From Nonomuraea zeae (lineage in GTDB: Bacteria; Actinomycetota; Actinomycetes; Streptosporangiales; Streptosporangiaceae), in assembly GCF_005889725.1 (NCBI RefSeq), contig NZ_VCKX01000050.1, forward strand, positions 1 through 53,964: a DNA stretch of 53,964 nt. The letters run 5' to 3'. The notes under the pieces are model-generated. The model had not been told where the DNA came from. It did no database searches and saw only the letters and a program-made list of their open reading frames with translations. Each line of letters begins with the position of its first letter. Within the stretch, counting starts at the first letter, position 1. Of the stretch, positions 33,954 to 42,377 are shown in pieces. The position numbers were made by a program, and so were the translations under genes.

Positions 33954-34259
33954 ATGGCCGAAGGGGCGCACACTGGGCCGGTGGACGCCTCCCGGGGCCA
34001 GTGGTGGACCGATGTCGAGGAGTACCGGCGCCGCGTCGCGCACGCCGCAGAGCGGGCACAGAACGCGCGGGGCGCAGCAGAGCGGGCTGCCGAGCGTCTG
34101 GAGGCCGCCCGCGAGCGGGCGGCGCGGTGGCGTCGGCGAGCGCGGGCGGCCCGCGCGGGGTGGTGCCAGAACTCACCGACAAGTGAACGCCCCCTGAAAC
34201 GGAGCGGCGCTCTACCCGCCGGCAATGTGAGGGAGAGTGGGGGGCGGAGTTTGCCATAA
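33954..34259 (+). CDS. Small Ala/Arg-rich coiled-coil protein (uncertain)
   Basis: The frame encodes 101 residues starting MAEGAHTGPVDASRGQWWTD, followed by a highly charged helix (EYRRRVAHAAERAQNARGAA, continuing in heptad-like fashion to about residue 65) and a low-complexity tail. GGGG lies six bases before the ATG. The coiled-coil part looks real; the C-terminal 30 residues may be out-of-frame sequence running into the recombinase remnant. Function unknown. Confidence 0.4.
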   Translation: MAEGAHTGPVDASRGQWWTDVEEYRRRVAHAAERAQNARGAAERAAERLEAARERAARWRRRARAARAGWCQNSPTSERPLKRSGALPAGNVRESGGRSLP

Positions 34260-34369
34260 ATAGCGTGCTCGCCCCGGCCTGTCAGGTGATCGTCAGGGTG
34301 AACGGTGGAGTAGATGCTGGAGACGGTGCCCAGACCCGCGGTGCACAGCAGAATGCTCGCCGACGGTGC

Positions 34370-34768
34370 GGCGTTGACCTGAGGGACGCTGCTGCCGGCA
34401 TCGGCCTGGAATTCCTCACCGGCGAACTGCAAAGCAGCCATGACCCGTCCGGCGTGGTGTTCACCGTGCTTGCGGCTCTGTCGGGGATGGAACGCGAGTA
34501 CATCTGCGATCGCAGCCTGGAAGGCCACGAATCCGCCTGCACCCCGCGCGGCAAGACCATCGGCGGCGCCGTCACCGACGAGGCCCTGCTGTTCATGGCC
34601 CTGCGCCTGCGCGGCCAGGACCACAGCCTGTACGACATCGCCGCCCGCCTCGTTATCGCCAAGGGCAATAAGAAGGGCCGACACCCCTCACCGGCCACCG
34701 TCCTGCGCATGCTTCGCGACCACGATAAGGCGAACGCCACGGCGACATCGGCGTCGGTCCCGGGATGA
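34370..34768 (+). pseudogene. C-terminal part of a serine recombinase
   Basis: The frame carries the end of the resolvase catalytic domain and its tail: GLEFLTGELQSSHDPSGVVF, LAALSGMEREYICDRSLEGH, GKTIGGAVTDEALLFMALRL and HPSPATVLRMLRDHD. The catalytic serine region and N-terminal half are missing. GKTIGG has lost a residue relative to the usual spacing, and ESACTPRGKT shows an insertion. It is an inactive remnant of a mobile element. Confidence 0.8.
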
Positions 34769-34887
34769 TCCACCGCGGGTTCCAGACCACCAACTCCAGG
34801 CCCGCCCTCGCCACGGCGAATGAGGTGTATTGACTTCATTGCTTTCAGCGAGAAATGGTGAGGTTCCTCGGAAACAAGGAGGTCGTC

Positions 34888-35151
34888 GTGCGTCCGAGTA
34901 CGAAAGTCGCTTTGACGCTTATGGGAGCTTTTGTGCTCTTTTTGACGGTCAGTAGCGATGCGGTCGGACTTTGGGCCCTCTCGCTCGGCATCTTCCTAAC
35001 CTGCCTGCTCATCGCGTTCGTGTTTCGTGACTCTCCGGACGGAAGTGCTGGCCAAGGCGGGAGTGCCGACCGCCACGGAGGCGCTGGGTATGACGGAGGC
35101 GGGAGAAGTGGAGACGGGGGATTTGGCGATGGCGGAGACGGGGGCGAGTAG
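34888..35151 (+). CDS. Small membrane protein with Gly-rich acidic tail
   Basis: This 87-residue protein starts at GTG 34888, five bases after AAGGAGG. Two transmembrane helices (VALTLMGAFVLFLTV and GLWALSLGIFLTCLLIAFVF) are followed by a soluble tail of about 40 residues that is nearly all Gly, Asp, Ser and Arg (GYDGGGRSGDGGFGDGGDGG). Tails of this kind occur in several small actinobacterial membrane proteins. No function is known. Confidence 0.7.
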   Translation: MRPSTKVALTLMGAFVLFLTVSSDAVGLWALSLGIFLTCLLIAFVFRDSPDGSAGQGGSADRHGGAGYDGGGRSGDGGFGDGGDGGE

Positions 35152-35433
35152 GAGGCCGGAACAGAAGCGCTTGAAGGGGGTGGTGACTGCTAGGCGGGGA
35201 TGACCAAGCTGGGGCGCACAAGGGGGCAGACCAAGTACGAGAGCAAAGGGCAGCGTCCTGCCCTACCTGAGAGATCGCCTGCCGAAACTCCTGGCCAGCC
35301 GCACCGGCGAAAGCCGGTGCCGTTCATACAGCCAAGTGCCGGCGTCCCCACAGCGGCGCGGCGCGGCCGCTTGAGCTCGAACAGAGACCTCCGCGGGCGT
35401 TCAGCGCACCCCGGGCGCGCATACGATGACGCC

Positions 35434-35793
35434 GTGACGACATCCGCCGACGATCGGGATGCTGCGACGTTGCGCCTGACGTCGTCCTTCGCCGGCCCCA
35501 TCATGGTGATCACCGTCGAGGGGTACCTGGACGCTACCCGGCGTGAGCAGTTCGCCGAGTGCCTGTCGCGGGCCGGGCCGTCGATGATCCTGGATCTGTC
35601 CGGGGTGACGTTCATGGACTCCCGCGCGCTGGGTCTGATCATCCACCATTGGCAGGCCAGTCAGGCCACCGGCGGCGCCTTCGCCCTCATCGGCGTCGAA
35701 TATGCCCGCCTCAGGGTCATGTGGATCACCGGCCTGGCCAAGGTCGTGCCGGTGTATGACAGCCTGGAGGAGGCACTAGCCGCCCTGGCCTGA
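35434..35793 (+). CDS. STAS-domain protein with altered switch loop
   Basis: The 119-residue STAS protein starts at GTG 35434. TACGAT at 35422-35427 lies six bases upstream, fitting a -10 box and a leaderless message. The fold is clear (VITVEGYLDATRREQFAECL, ILDLSGVTFMDSRALGLIIH), but the loop is D-S-R-A instead of the D-S-[ST]-G seen in the two STAS proteins at 31.4-32.2 kb, so regulation by phosphorylation may differ. A broken partial copy of its C-terminus sits at 32685-32810. No kinase gene is adjacent. Confidence 0.88.
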   Translation: MTTSADDRDAATLRLTSSFAGPIMVITVEGYLDATRREQFAECLSRAGPSMILDLSGVTFMDSRALGLIIHHWQASQATGGAFALIGVEYARLRVMWITGLAKVVPVYDSLEEALAALA

Positions 35794-35878
35794 CTCGCTC
35801 GGTGGATGGATTGCCAGCTCAGGTCGGGGGCATGTCCATCACCGCCCAGTTCGGGGAGCGTCGCCGACCGCCTCAGCC

Positions 35879-36094
35879 GAACTCGACCCGCACGGCGACG
35901 GCTGGACCCTGCACCAGCTGCGGCACAGCGCGCTGCCCCATCTGGCCGCCGCCGGCCGCACCGCCTCCGAACTCCAGGCCAAGTCCTGCGGCCAGCACCT
36001 GTCCAGCTTCGGCCACTACGTCCGCTTCGGCGAAGAAACCTCCGCCCGCATCCCCGCCGAGCACGATCCGGCGGCCCGTCGCCGGGCTCGTTGA
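35879..36094 (+). pseudogene. C-terminal fragment of a tyrosine recombinase
   Basis: A start-less frame reads ELDPHGDGWTLHQLRHSALP, then HLAAAGRTASELQAKSCGQH and LSSFGHYVRFGEETSARIPA, and stops at 36092. The LHQLRHSxL box with the catalytic Arg-His, and the Tyr in the GHYVRFG segment, are the last part of a phage/transposon-type integrase. The catalytic domain before it is gone. Confidence 0.75.
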
Positions 36095-36220
36095 TCTACA
36101 TGTGTGCTGATCAGGGCTAACGGCCCCGAATGTACTGCGTGGCCGCTTCGTTAACGACAGGCCGAGTCGCCGCGGACCTGCGCGACGCCGGAATCGTTGC
36201 CGCCAACCTGCCGACGACCA

Positions 36221-36796
36221 TCAGCCCGGTCCTTGCAACCGGGCGTCACGTGCCCGGCTGGATCGCCGACGCCGTCGCCAGGATTCAACGTCGGCCGTGC
36301 GCTGACCCCTACGGCTCAGCCTGACGTTTCCGGTGCTCATCTCATGCTGCCCGTAAGTTTCGTTCGGAGGTCGAGACGGCGGCTCGGGCGGTGGCGGGGT
36401 CGAGCGAGGCTCCCTTGTGCGGATGAAGCCGTACCTCTCCAAAACCTTGGCCAGACGCTGCCCATCCTCGGTGAGGCATAAGCCGACTCCTGCGCAGGCC
36501 TTTTCGGCTGCCGCCACCTCGGCCGGGACCTTCTCCGGAGGAGGCGTCGGCCCCGCGCCGTGGATGCCGACAACGTTCTCCAAGCCCGTCACCCACTGGC
36601 GGGGCGGCATGCCCGCCTTCTCCCGCTCCTCACGCGCGCGAGCCACCAGAAACGCCCATGTCTGGTTCCATCGGATCCATGCCACAGGCTCGCGCCGCCC
36701 CGACCCGCCGCAGTCGCCGCACGACGTCTCGATTTCCTGTAGCAACCGTCCCACGGTCGACCCTAAGTGCTCATTCGGTTGCGATGAGTCGCTCAT
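36221..36796 (-). CDS. Hypothetical protein with a CxxC motif
   Basis: The 191-residue frame starts at 36796 behind AGGACAC. The first 130 residues look like a real soluble protein (LLQEIETSCGDCGGSGRREP, WIRWNQTWAFLVARAREERE, EKACAGVGLCLTEDGQRLAK, VLERYGFIRTREPR). The CGDCGGSG stretch is a DnaJ-like Cys-x-x-Cys-Gly pair that could bind zinc only with another pair. The C-terminal 60 residues are basic low-complexity sequence and may reflect a frameshift or readthrough past the original end. No family was recognised. Confidence 0.5.
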   Translation of the reverse strand: MSDSSQPNEHLGSTVGRLLQEIETSCGDCGGSGRREPVAWIRWNQTWAFLVARAREEREKAGMPPRQWVTGLENVVGIHGAGPTPPPEKVPAEVAAAEKACAGVGLCLTEDGQRLAKVLERYGFIRTREPRSTPPPPEPPSRPPNETYGQHEMSTGNVRLSRRGQRTADVESWRRRRRSSRARDARLQGPG

Positions 36797-37072
36797 AGAG
36801 TGTCCTGATCAGAAACGTTCATCGGGTGGCAGTGCGCCATCGTTCTCGATCGGACAGGCGTGCTGCTCCTGTCCCAGCACTGGGGGTGAACCGGCGCGTG
36901 GTCCGGTGCGAGGTCCGGTGGGTCGGTTACAGCGTTAGTGATCTCCAAAATCCTTGCCGTCCAGGAAAATCCGGCCGCTTTGGGACTCTTCCGGGTTACC
37001 GCTCCCCGAGTCGATTATTACTCTATGGAGTCAAATGACTCCGGAAAGTAATCGGCGATGGAAGGATCGCCC

Positions 37073-37536
37073 ATGGCCCCCGTCAACCCGAATGATCCCA
37101 TCGAGAGCATCGACGCCCACATTCGCACTGGCCCCGACGACGCCAACTATTACGGCGGCTTCAACGGTCAGGCATACCTCGGAATCGCCGGACGCGAATT
37201 CTGTCTCGACCTCCCAAGCGTCGACGACGGCGAGCCGGGCAGCACGACCACTACACCTTCGGCCCTGCGCACAACATCGAGTCGCCCGACTACAACAACC
37301 CCGCCAACCCGAAACTGTTCTTCAAGGACCTGCTCAAGCGCGACGTCTACATCCGCGTGAACCCCGACACCGACATGTGGCATCTCGCAGAGGTCCGCGT
37401 CACCGTCAAGGGCGTTCTCGGCTCACAGGCCAGCTACATCGCCCTGAAGGGCGATCCCTCGATCTGGCTCGGCAATACCTCCGGCCTCATCCTTTGCCTC
37501 GACAGCACCGACAAATCCGAAGGCGGCGACGCCTGA
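37073..37536 (+). pseudogene. Frameshifted PLAT/LH2-like protein gene
   Basis: From ATG 37073 the frame gives MAPVNPNDPIESIDAHIRTG, then GFNGQAYLGIAGREFCLDLP and SVDDGEP. The coherent sequence then continues in another frame from about 37225: HDHYTFGPAHNIESPDYNNP, LFFKDLLKRDVYIRVNPDTD, MWHLAEVRVTVKGVLGSQAS, ending at the TGA 37534-37536. The order (glycine-rich first strand, an R-x-F-x-L-D strand, then D-x-W-x-L-x-x-V-x-V) is like PLAT/LH2 beta-sandwich domains, an assignment by pattern only. One indel near 37215-37230 separates the halves. Confidence 0.65.
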
Positions 37537-37933
37537 CCCGAACGGCAGCGACGGCGTGCGTACAAGCCCGCCATCGCCAGGCACGTGAGGGCTTCATAAC
37601 AGCGGCCGATGGCCGACGTCACCGGGCGCCCGGGCGGCCGGGAGTGGGCCGCGGCCTCCTCCGAGGCCCCGGCCCTGTCCGTCGTAGTGCCCGACGACGA
37701 GGTGCACGACGGCCGCGACCGCGTCAACCCGCTGTGGCTACCAGGTCGCGAGGCCGGATGGAGTGCCTGGCTTGCCACATTCCCGGGCCGTATGGGACGC
37801 CCACGCGAGACAGCTCGGGCGTCACCAACCTCACGAGATGGCACACCTAGGGTCCACTCCATCGAGGGCCGCCGCGGGGCCGGTGCGGGCCTTCCCGCCG
37901 GACGACGGCCGCCGCCGTGCGCTCATGCCCGGG
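37537..37933. other. No gene recognised
   Basis: Several open frames cross this 397-bp stretch on both strands, but none has a start with a ribosome site, a family motif or a consistent composition. It lies between the PLAT-like remnant and the end of the lipoprotein gene and is probably decayed sequence. Confidence 0.4.
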
Positions 37934-38839
37934 TCAGCACCCGTCGATCCGCGCTGCGGGAACGGCGGTGGCAGGGGCCGCGGGTAGGCCGGGCTGGGCC
38001 CAGAGCAGGTAGGAGACGGCACCGACGTCCGCGGCGGAGCCGATCCAAAAGACGCCGGTCTGTTTCGGGACGGCGAGGCCGTAGTGCCCGGCGTTGGTCC
38101 TGACGCACCAGGAGCGGTCCTGGGCTCCTGTCTGCCAGTCCTGGAACGCGCTTGTCCAGGCCGTGGAGGGCATGGACATGCAGGCGTGCAGCGTCGGCCG
38201 ACCGGTCCCGGTGAACCGCGTGGCCGTCGCCCCGTTGACCAGCTTCGGACCTATGTCGAAGCCGAACGTCTTGACCTGGATGTCCGCCGCGCGGGCCCCG
38301 GGCGAGTCGTCCGGGGAGATGCGGCCGGTGTCGAGGTCGAGGGAGCCGTCGAGGTCGCCAGGGACGGTGCCGCGTAGTGCGACCTCGTCGCCGTTCCCGG
38401 CGTCGGTGACCGTGACCTCCGCCGCGGTCCCGCGCGGGATGATCACCTTGATCTGCCGCTCCTTGACGTAGAGGTCCACGTGCTTGAGCTGTGCGCCGTT
38501 CACGCTGACCTTGAGCTCGTGATCGGTGGCGAGCTCGAACACGCTCGTCTTCCGCTGCCCGTGGAGCGTCTGCTCGATCAGCAGCCACGTCTTGTCCTTC
38601 GGCACCGCGTGCTCGATGAGGTATCGCGCCAGGGCATCCGCGGCGAACAGGCCGAGACTGACCGCGATTCCCGGGATCGTCTTCGGCACCACCTCGGGCA
38701 GGACGGCCAGGACGATGGGCGAATAGGCCTCGTAGACGCCGGCGATCGCCTTCGGGGCGCAGTCGCTCTGGTCGCAGCCCGAGATCAGGCCACCGATCAG
38801 GACGCAGGTGACGACTACGGATGCTGTGTGTCGAGACAT
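37934..38839 (-). CDS. Predicted lipoprotein of unknown function
   Basis: The 301-residue protein starts at 38839 behind GGGGGA. The N-terminus MSRHTASVVVTCVLIGGLIS leads into the lipobox LISGC, so Cys22 should be lipidated and the protein held on the outer face of the membrane. The mature part begins with a helical segment (VLAVLPEVVPKTIPGIAVSL). A beta-rich domain follows (VSVNGAQLKHVDLYVKERQI, then KVIIPRGTAAEVTVTDAGNG), and the C-terminal part has several Trp and two Cys (LHACMSM, SWCVRTN). No family was recognised. Confidence 0.75.
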   Translation of the reverse strand: MSRHTASVVVTCVLIGGLISGCDQSDCAPKAIAGVYEAYSPIVLAVLPEVVPKTIPGIAVSLGLFAADALARYLIEHAVPKDKTWLLIEQTLHGQRKTSVFELATDHELKVSVNGAQLKHVDLYVKERQIKVIIPRGTAAEVTVTDAGNGDEVALRGTVPGDLDGSLDLDTGRISPDDSPGARAADIQVKTFGFDIGPKLVNGATATRFTGTGRPTLHACMSMPSTAWTSAFQDWQTGAQDRSWCVRTNAGHYGLAVPKQTGVFWIGSAADVGAVSYLLWAQPGLPAAPATAVPAARIDGC

Positions 38840-39021
38840 GATTCGTCCCCCGCCGGTCGCCTGGCCCCGTTCCAGGATCGGCCTGCGGCCGCGCGCTGGC
38901 AAGAGCACGGCGGCTCCGCCATCAAGGAGGCATGGGTCCACAACCGGTCCGTCCCGTACGGCACCGAACTCGACTCGCCCACCTACGCCGGCACCGGCCA
39001 CCACACCTGCCGCGATGGCGC

Positions 39022-39366
39022 ATGGGGCGCTTCAACGCCGAAGCTCAACAACGCAACGAAGCAGCGATCCGAGCTGCCATGGATCGGCTGCTCCGTGGCG
39101 AGATCCCGCCGGCGGGCGATGTGATCTGAAAACCCTCGCCGCCCAGGCAGGCGTGACCCGCACCGGCTTGTACGCCGAGGGGACCGGCCCGGCCCCTGCC
39201 AACACCTCGCCGAAGAGTTCCAACGCCGTCTGTCGGGCCTGCAGGAAGCCGGAGAGATCCCCGACCCGCGAGACGCGCAGATCACCCGGCTCAAAGCCGA
39301 CAAGGCCGCGCTCAAGGAGCGCCTGGCTGCCAGCGAGAACGTTCAGCGGACCATACAGACAAGGTT
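39022..39366 (+). pseudogene. Remnant of a transposon-linked DUF6262-type gene
   Basis: Three frames together spell a recognisable protein: MGRFNAEAQQRNEAAIRAAM then DRLLRGEIPPAGDV; DLKTLAAQAGVTRTGLYA in a second frame; and GRPGPCQHLAEEFQRRLSGL then QEAGEIPDPRDAQITRLKAD in a third. Proteins of this kind, an HTH plus a coiled coil, accompany recombinase genes in actinobacterial transposons. Two frameshifts make it non-functional. The flanking 38840-39021 and 39367-39507 show nothing else. Confidence 0.7.
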
Positions 39367-39507
39367 CGGGAACTACGGCCCGGAGGCGAGCAGGTCACTG
39401 GCCCTGCTGATCGCTTTCTTGACACTCGGGCGCCACCGCCAACCACAGCGTCCCGACCGAACCTTCGGTGCGCAACCACGCAGTCTCGGAAATGCGACAA
39501 TCGAGGA

Positions 39508-40083
39508 ATGTCGATCTTCCTGGAGACCAACCGCCTGACGCTGCGCCGTTTCACCGATGCTGACGAGGACAACCTGGTTGAACTCGACAGTGATCCTGAG
39601 GTCATGCGCTTCCTCAGCGGCGGCAAGCCGACTCCCCGCGAGGAGATCCGCGGCCGGGTCCTGCCAGTGCTCTTCGGCTACTACGAGCGATTCGAAGGTT
39701 TCGGGTTCTGGGCGGCGGAGGAGAAGGCCACCGGACGGTTTCTGGGCTGGTTCCACTTCCGACCGGGCAAGAACGCACCACGTGACGGCGAGATCGAGAT
39801 CGGCTATCGGCTACGCAGGTCGGCCTGGGGCAAGGGCTACGCCACCGAGGGGTCGCGTGCGCTGATCCGCAAGGGTTTCACCGAGTTGGGGGTGGAACGG
39901 GTGGTCGCAGAGACGATGACGGTCAATCTCGGCTCCCGGCGCGTGATGGAGAAAGTCGGCCTGAGACTCATACGCACCTTCCACCGCGACGGACTGGACG
40001 CCATCGAAGGCTTCGAGCACGGCGTGGTCGAGTACGCGCTGGCCAGAGCTGATTGGGAGCGTGAGCTTCGAGGTGTTCGCTAA
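39508..40083 (+). CDS. GNAT acetyltransferase (RimJ/RimL-like)
   Basis: The 191-residue protein has the RimJ/RimL start MSIFLETNRLTLRRFTDADE, the acetyl-CoA-binding region IGYRLRRSAWGKGYATEGSR (Q/RxxGxG/A as R-S-A-W-G-K-G-Y-A) and VNLGSRRVMEKVGLRLIRTF, the usual N-x-x-S-x-x-V-x-x-K-x-G-[FL] motif. It transfers an acetyl group to an N-terminal or small-molecule amine; the target is unknown. It is one of the few intact genes in a run of remnants. Confidence 0.92.
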   Translation: MSIFLETNRLTLRRFTDADEDNLVELDSDPEVMRFLSGGKPTPREEIRGRVLPVLFGYYERFEGFGFWAAEEKATGRFLGWFHFRPGKNAPRDGEIEIGYRLRRSAWGKGYATEGSRALIRKGFTELGVERVVAETMTVNLGSRRVMEKVGLRLIRTFHRDGLDAIEGFEHGVVEYALARADWERELRGVR

Positions 40084-40195
40084 GATCTCATCGGCCTGAT
40101 TGAGACGTGCGGACGCTCTCGATCCGAGACGCCAGCGGCCAGCCGAGCCCTGCAAATAGCAACACGACCTGCATGGGACACGGCCACTGCGGCGA

Positions 40196-40380
40196 CAACC
40201 GCCGATGAACTGTACGAAGTTGGTGCCGAGCGCGGCAACCTGGTCGATGGCGCCGATCCAGTCATCTCCGGTCATGACCCCATGCGTGCCGTCGGGGCCC
40301 GCTTCCGCATGGCAGTGGTGGCATTGGAGTTGGCAGAGGCGGCTCACATCCATCCAGACGCGAAACGCAGACGCTCGCCA
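40196..40380 (-). pseudogene. N-terminal fragment of a radical SAM enzyme
   Basis: The minus strand reads MDVSRLCQLQCHHCHAEAGP, then DGTHGVMTGDDWIGAIDQVA and ALGTNFVQFIGG. This holds the radical-SAM CxxxCxxC cluster motif (Cys-Gln-Leu-Gln-Cys-His-His-Cys) and the first beta-alpha repeat with the QFIGG end, as in peptide-modifying SPASM-type enzymes. After QFIGG the homology breaks off, where the family continues G-E-P. Only about 60 of some 400 residues remain. Confidence 0.75.
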
Positions 40381-40831
40381 GGCTTAGCAGGGTCGGAAGG
40401 TGCGTGAAGATGGTCGGGTAGTGCAGAGGACGTTGGTCACGGCTGTTGACCTGACCTTCCTGCTCGGGAGTGGTGCCCTTTCTGGTCGGTGTCCTGGGTC
40501 GGGTAGTCCCCGGACCGGCGCGGGAGGAAACGCTCGTGAGCAAATCGGGGACATGCTCGGGGATCTCCACGTGCCGATCACGTACTGCGTGATCTTTCGA
40601 TGGTGGGGACCGGGCACCGCAACGTTCGTCTCCAGCCTGCCGAGGTCGGTGCCGCCGATCTTGGCCCAGGGCCAGCGACTTGACGATCTGTGGCCTGGGC
40701 ACCGCCAGCGCTCCAGTTCCCCACCTTCGACCGCGTCAAGGGAGGGCGGTTGCGATACTGAGCAACCCGCTACGTACGGTCACGACGAGGTTGGGCTCCG
40801 GTAGGAGGCGTCATGTGGTGGAGCAGGCACA

Positions 40832-41490
40832 GTGAGCGACTTGCCGAAGAAGTCACCGCTGAGGAAATCCCGGTGGCGGCCGGTAGTTGCGGCGGTTCCC
40901 AGGCATCTGCTCGTCCCTCGGTGGTGGAGCACTCCAGATGGTGAGCCGTGGGGCGTCTGGCCGGTGTGCGACGGCATGGCCATTCCGGACGCGTGGGCGC
41001 GGGCCGCTTACGGGAACGTGTCCTTGGTGACCGAGGTGGACGCATGCAGGCTGACCTCGCTGACGACGGCAGCCTTGTCTCCTACCGGTTCGGTGCCGAG
41101 TCGGTCACGTCGCTCGACGTGAGTTCGTACCTGACCGATGCTGCGCTTGGGCCGCCTGGATGCGATGGGGCTGCGGCCGACGCCGCTCATTCTCTCGGCG
41201 GTCAAGAACGCCGGCGGGGGAGCGGATGGCCGCATCGGGTGGGACCGTGGCATGTTCACCACAGCCGAGGTGCCCCGCGAGAACTGGCACGGGCCCATGC
41301 CGGGTGGAGCCGAGGATTCTGGTGGGGAGAGTCGGGACCGCTATCCGGTGGCGCGCATCCGGCCGTTCAGCGATGTCGCCGCCATGCTGGAACTCGCGGC
41401 GCCAGGCATCCGGCATCAGTACGAAGACCGTGACGACGGGCAGCGCGCCGCGCACATGTCACATGCCGATGGCTCGTGGGCTCACGCCGG
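40832..41490 (+). pseudogene. Decayed PCMT-like (protein-isoaspartate-type) methyltransferase
   Basis: Fragments in three frames follow the order of PCMT-domain methyltransferases that accompany RiPP precursors. They are RWRPVVAAVPRHLLVPRWWS and AIPDAWARAAYGNVSLVTEV; then LVSYRFGAESVTSLDVSSYL; then GRLDAMGLRPT; then GFWWGESGPLSGG; and finally RIRPFSDVAAMLELAAPGIR and HQYEDRDDGQRAAHM. The glycine-rich SAM-binding loop that should precede the SVTSLD strand is deleted, and there are at least three frameshifts. A GGAGG ribosome site at 40804-40808 may be the old start signal. Confidence 0.65.
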
Positions 41491-41545
41491 CAACAAAGCC
41501 GCGCCGATCTCCGGTCGGGTGGGCGCGGCTCCTCCTCGTCCAGTC

Positions 41546-42232
41546 TTACGGCATAGGAGTGTGGTGGCACTCGACTGCTGCCGCGGTCCGGGCGACGTCG
41601 CCCGCGATGATGGCCTCTACCAGCTCGGCGTGCACCTGCAATCGCACGCGGAGGTAGTCCGCGGAGCGGCCGGTGTCGTCAAGGTCGGCACGCTCGGACA
41701 GATCGCTGATGAAGTGGGTCATGCTGAGGTAGACGGCCTTGGCGACGTGGTTGGGAGTGATCTCGGCGATGCGTTCGTGCAGCGCCCAGTTGGCGCGCAG
41801 GAACGGGTCGGTGCTGGTCGTGGCGCGTCTGAGAGTAGTCATCAGTTTGCGCAGGTCGGAGATGTCTTGTCGGCTCCGGTGTCGTGCCGCGTCGGTGGCG
41901 ATCAGAGGTTCCAGGGCCTCGCGTACCGCGATGGCGTCGGCCACGGTGGTGGGCATCTTCCGCACGGTCAGCAGGGTGTGACGGAGCCGGACGATCGGGT
42001 TGGGCTGAGCCACGAACAGGCCACCGCCGCGTCCGGGGCGGATCTCGACGCCGCCGCGATCGCTGAGCAGTCGCGCGGCCTCGCTGATGGTCGCGCGCCC
42101 GTAACCGGAGCGGTCACGGAACTCCTCCATCGTGCCGATCAGATCGCCAGGACCGAGGCCGCGTTCGACGATCATCGACTCGATGTCCGCGGCCAGCGCC
42201 TCCGCGCGGGTCAGGGGTTCAGCGTTAACCAC
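41546..42232 (-). CDS. GntR regulator, FCD (FadR) subfamily
   Basis: The 228-residue protein has a winged HTH (IGTMEEFRDRSGYGRATISE, AARLLSDRGGVEIRPGRGGG) and an all-helical FCD ligand domain (VADAIAVREALEPLIATDAA, WALHERIAEITPNHVAKAVY, HAELVEAIIAGDVARTAA), whose His/Asp residues bind metal and a carboxylate effector. The GTG at 42232 lies inside a candidate operator, and TAGAAC sits seven bases before it, which fits a leaderless, self-repressed transcript. It is divergent from the catabolic operons and is their probable repressor. The C-terminal end (ECHHTPMP) appears slightly short. Confidence 0.92.
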   Translation of the reverse strand: MVNAEPLTRAEALAADIESMIVERGLGPGDLIGTMEEFRDRSGYGRATISEAARLLSDRGGVEIRPGRGGGLFVAQPNPIVRLRHTLLTVRKMPTTVADAIAVREALEPLIATDAARHRSRQDISDLRKLMTTLRRATTSTDPFLRANWALHERIAEITPNHVAKAVYLSMTHFISDLSERADLDDTGRSADYLRVRLQVHAELVEAIIAGDVARTAAAVECHHTPMP

Positions 42233-42239
42233 CCGAATA
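42226..42239. promoter_or_regulatory. Candidate GntR operator over the regulator start
   Basis: TAACCACCCGAATA, matched in inverse orientation at 42309-42322 with one difference in 14 bases. It covers the GTG start (42230-42232) of the FCD-GntR gene. Confidence 0.6.
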
Positions 42240-42308
42240 GTTCTATCAGATTCCTGGCCATTCCGGCAGTCGGGCGGTACGCTCCGGCAAGAAACATAAC
42301 ACCCTAAA

Positions 42309-42326
42309 TATCCGGGTGGTTATGAT
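42309..42326. promoter_or_regulatory. Candidate GntR operator overlapping the catabolic promoter
   Basis: TATCCGGGTGGTTA (42309-42322) is the inverse of the site at 42226-42239 with one mismatch. A TATGAT -10 hexamer (42321-42326) starts within its last bases, so binding would block the first catabolic operon. No clear -35 was seen. Confidence 0.6.
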
Positions 42327-42377
42327 CGTCGACTAGCCTGCTGGCCAGCGACTTTGTCCCGCACCGAGGAGGTTGCG

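Noticed and set aside
36130..36324. A 64-codon plus-strand frame after the integrase fragment
   Set aside because: It has no ribosome site and no family pattern, and lies in decayed sequence overlapping the end of another frame.
40813..40944. A 43-codon frame with a strong GGAGG ribosome site, considered as a RiPP precursor
   Set aside because: It overlaps the PCMT-like homology in another frame and has no leader/core pattern; the ribosome site is more likely the old start signal of the methyltransferase.
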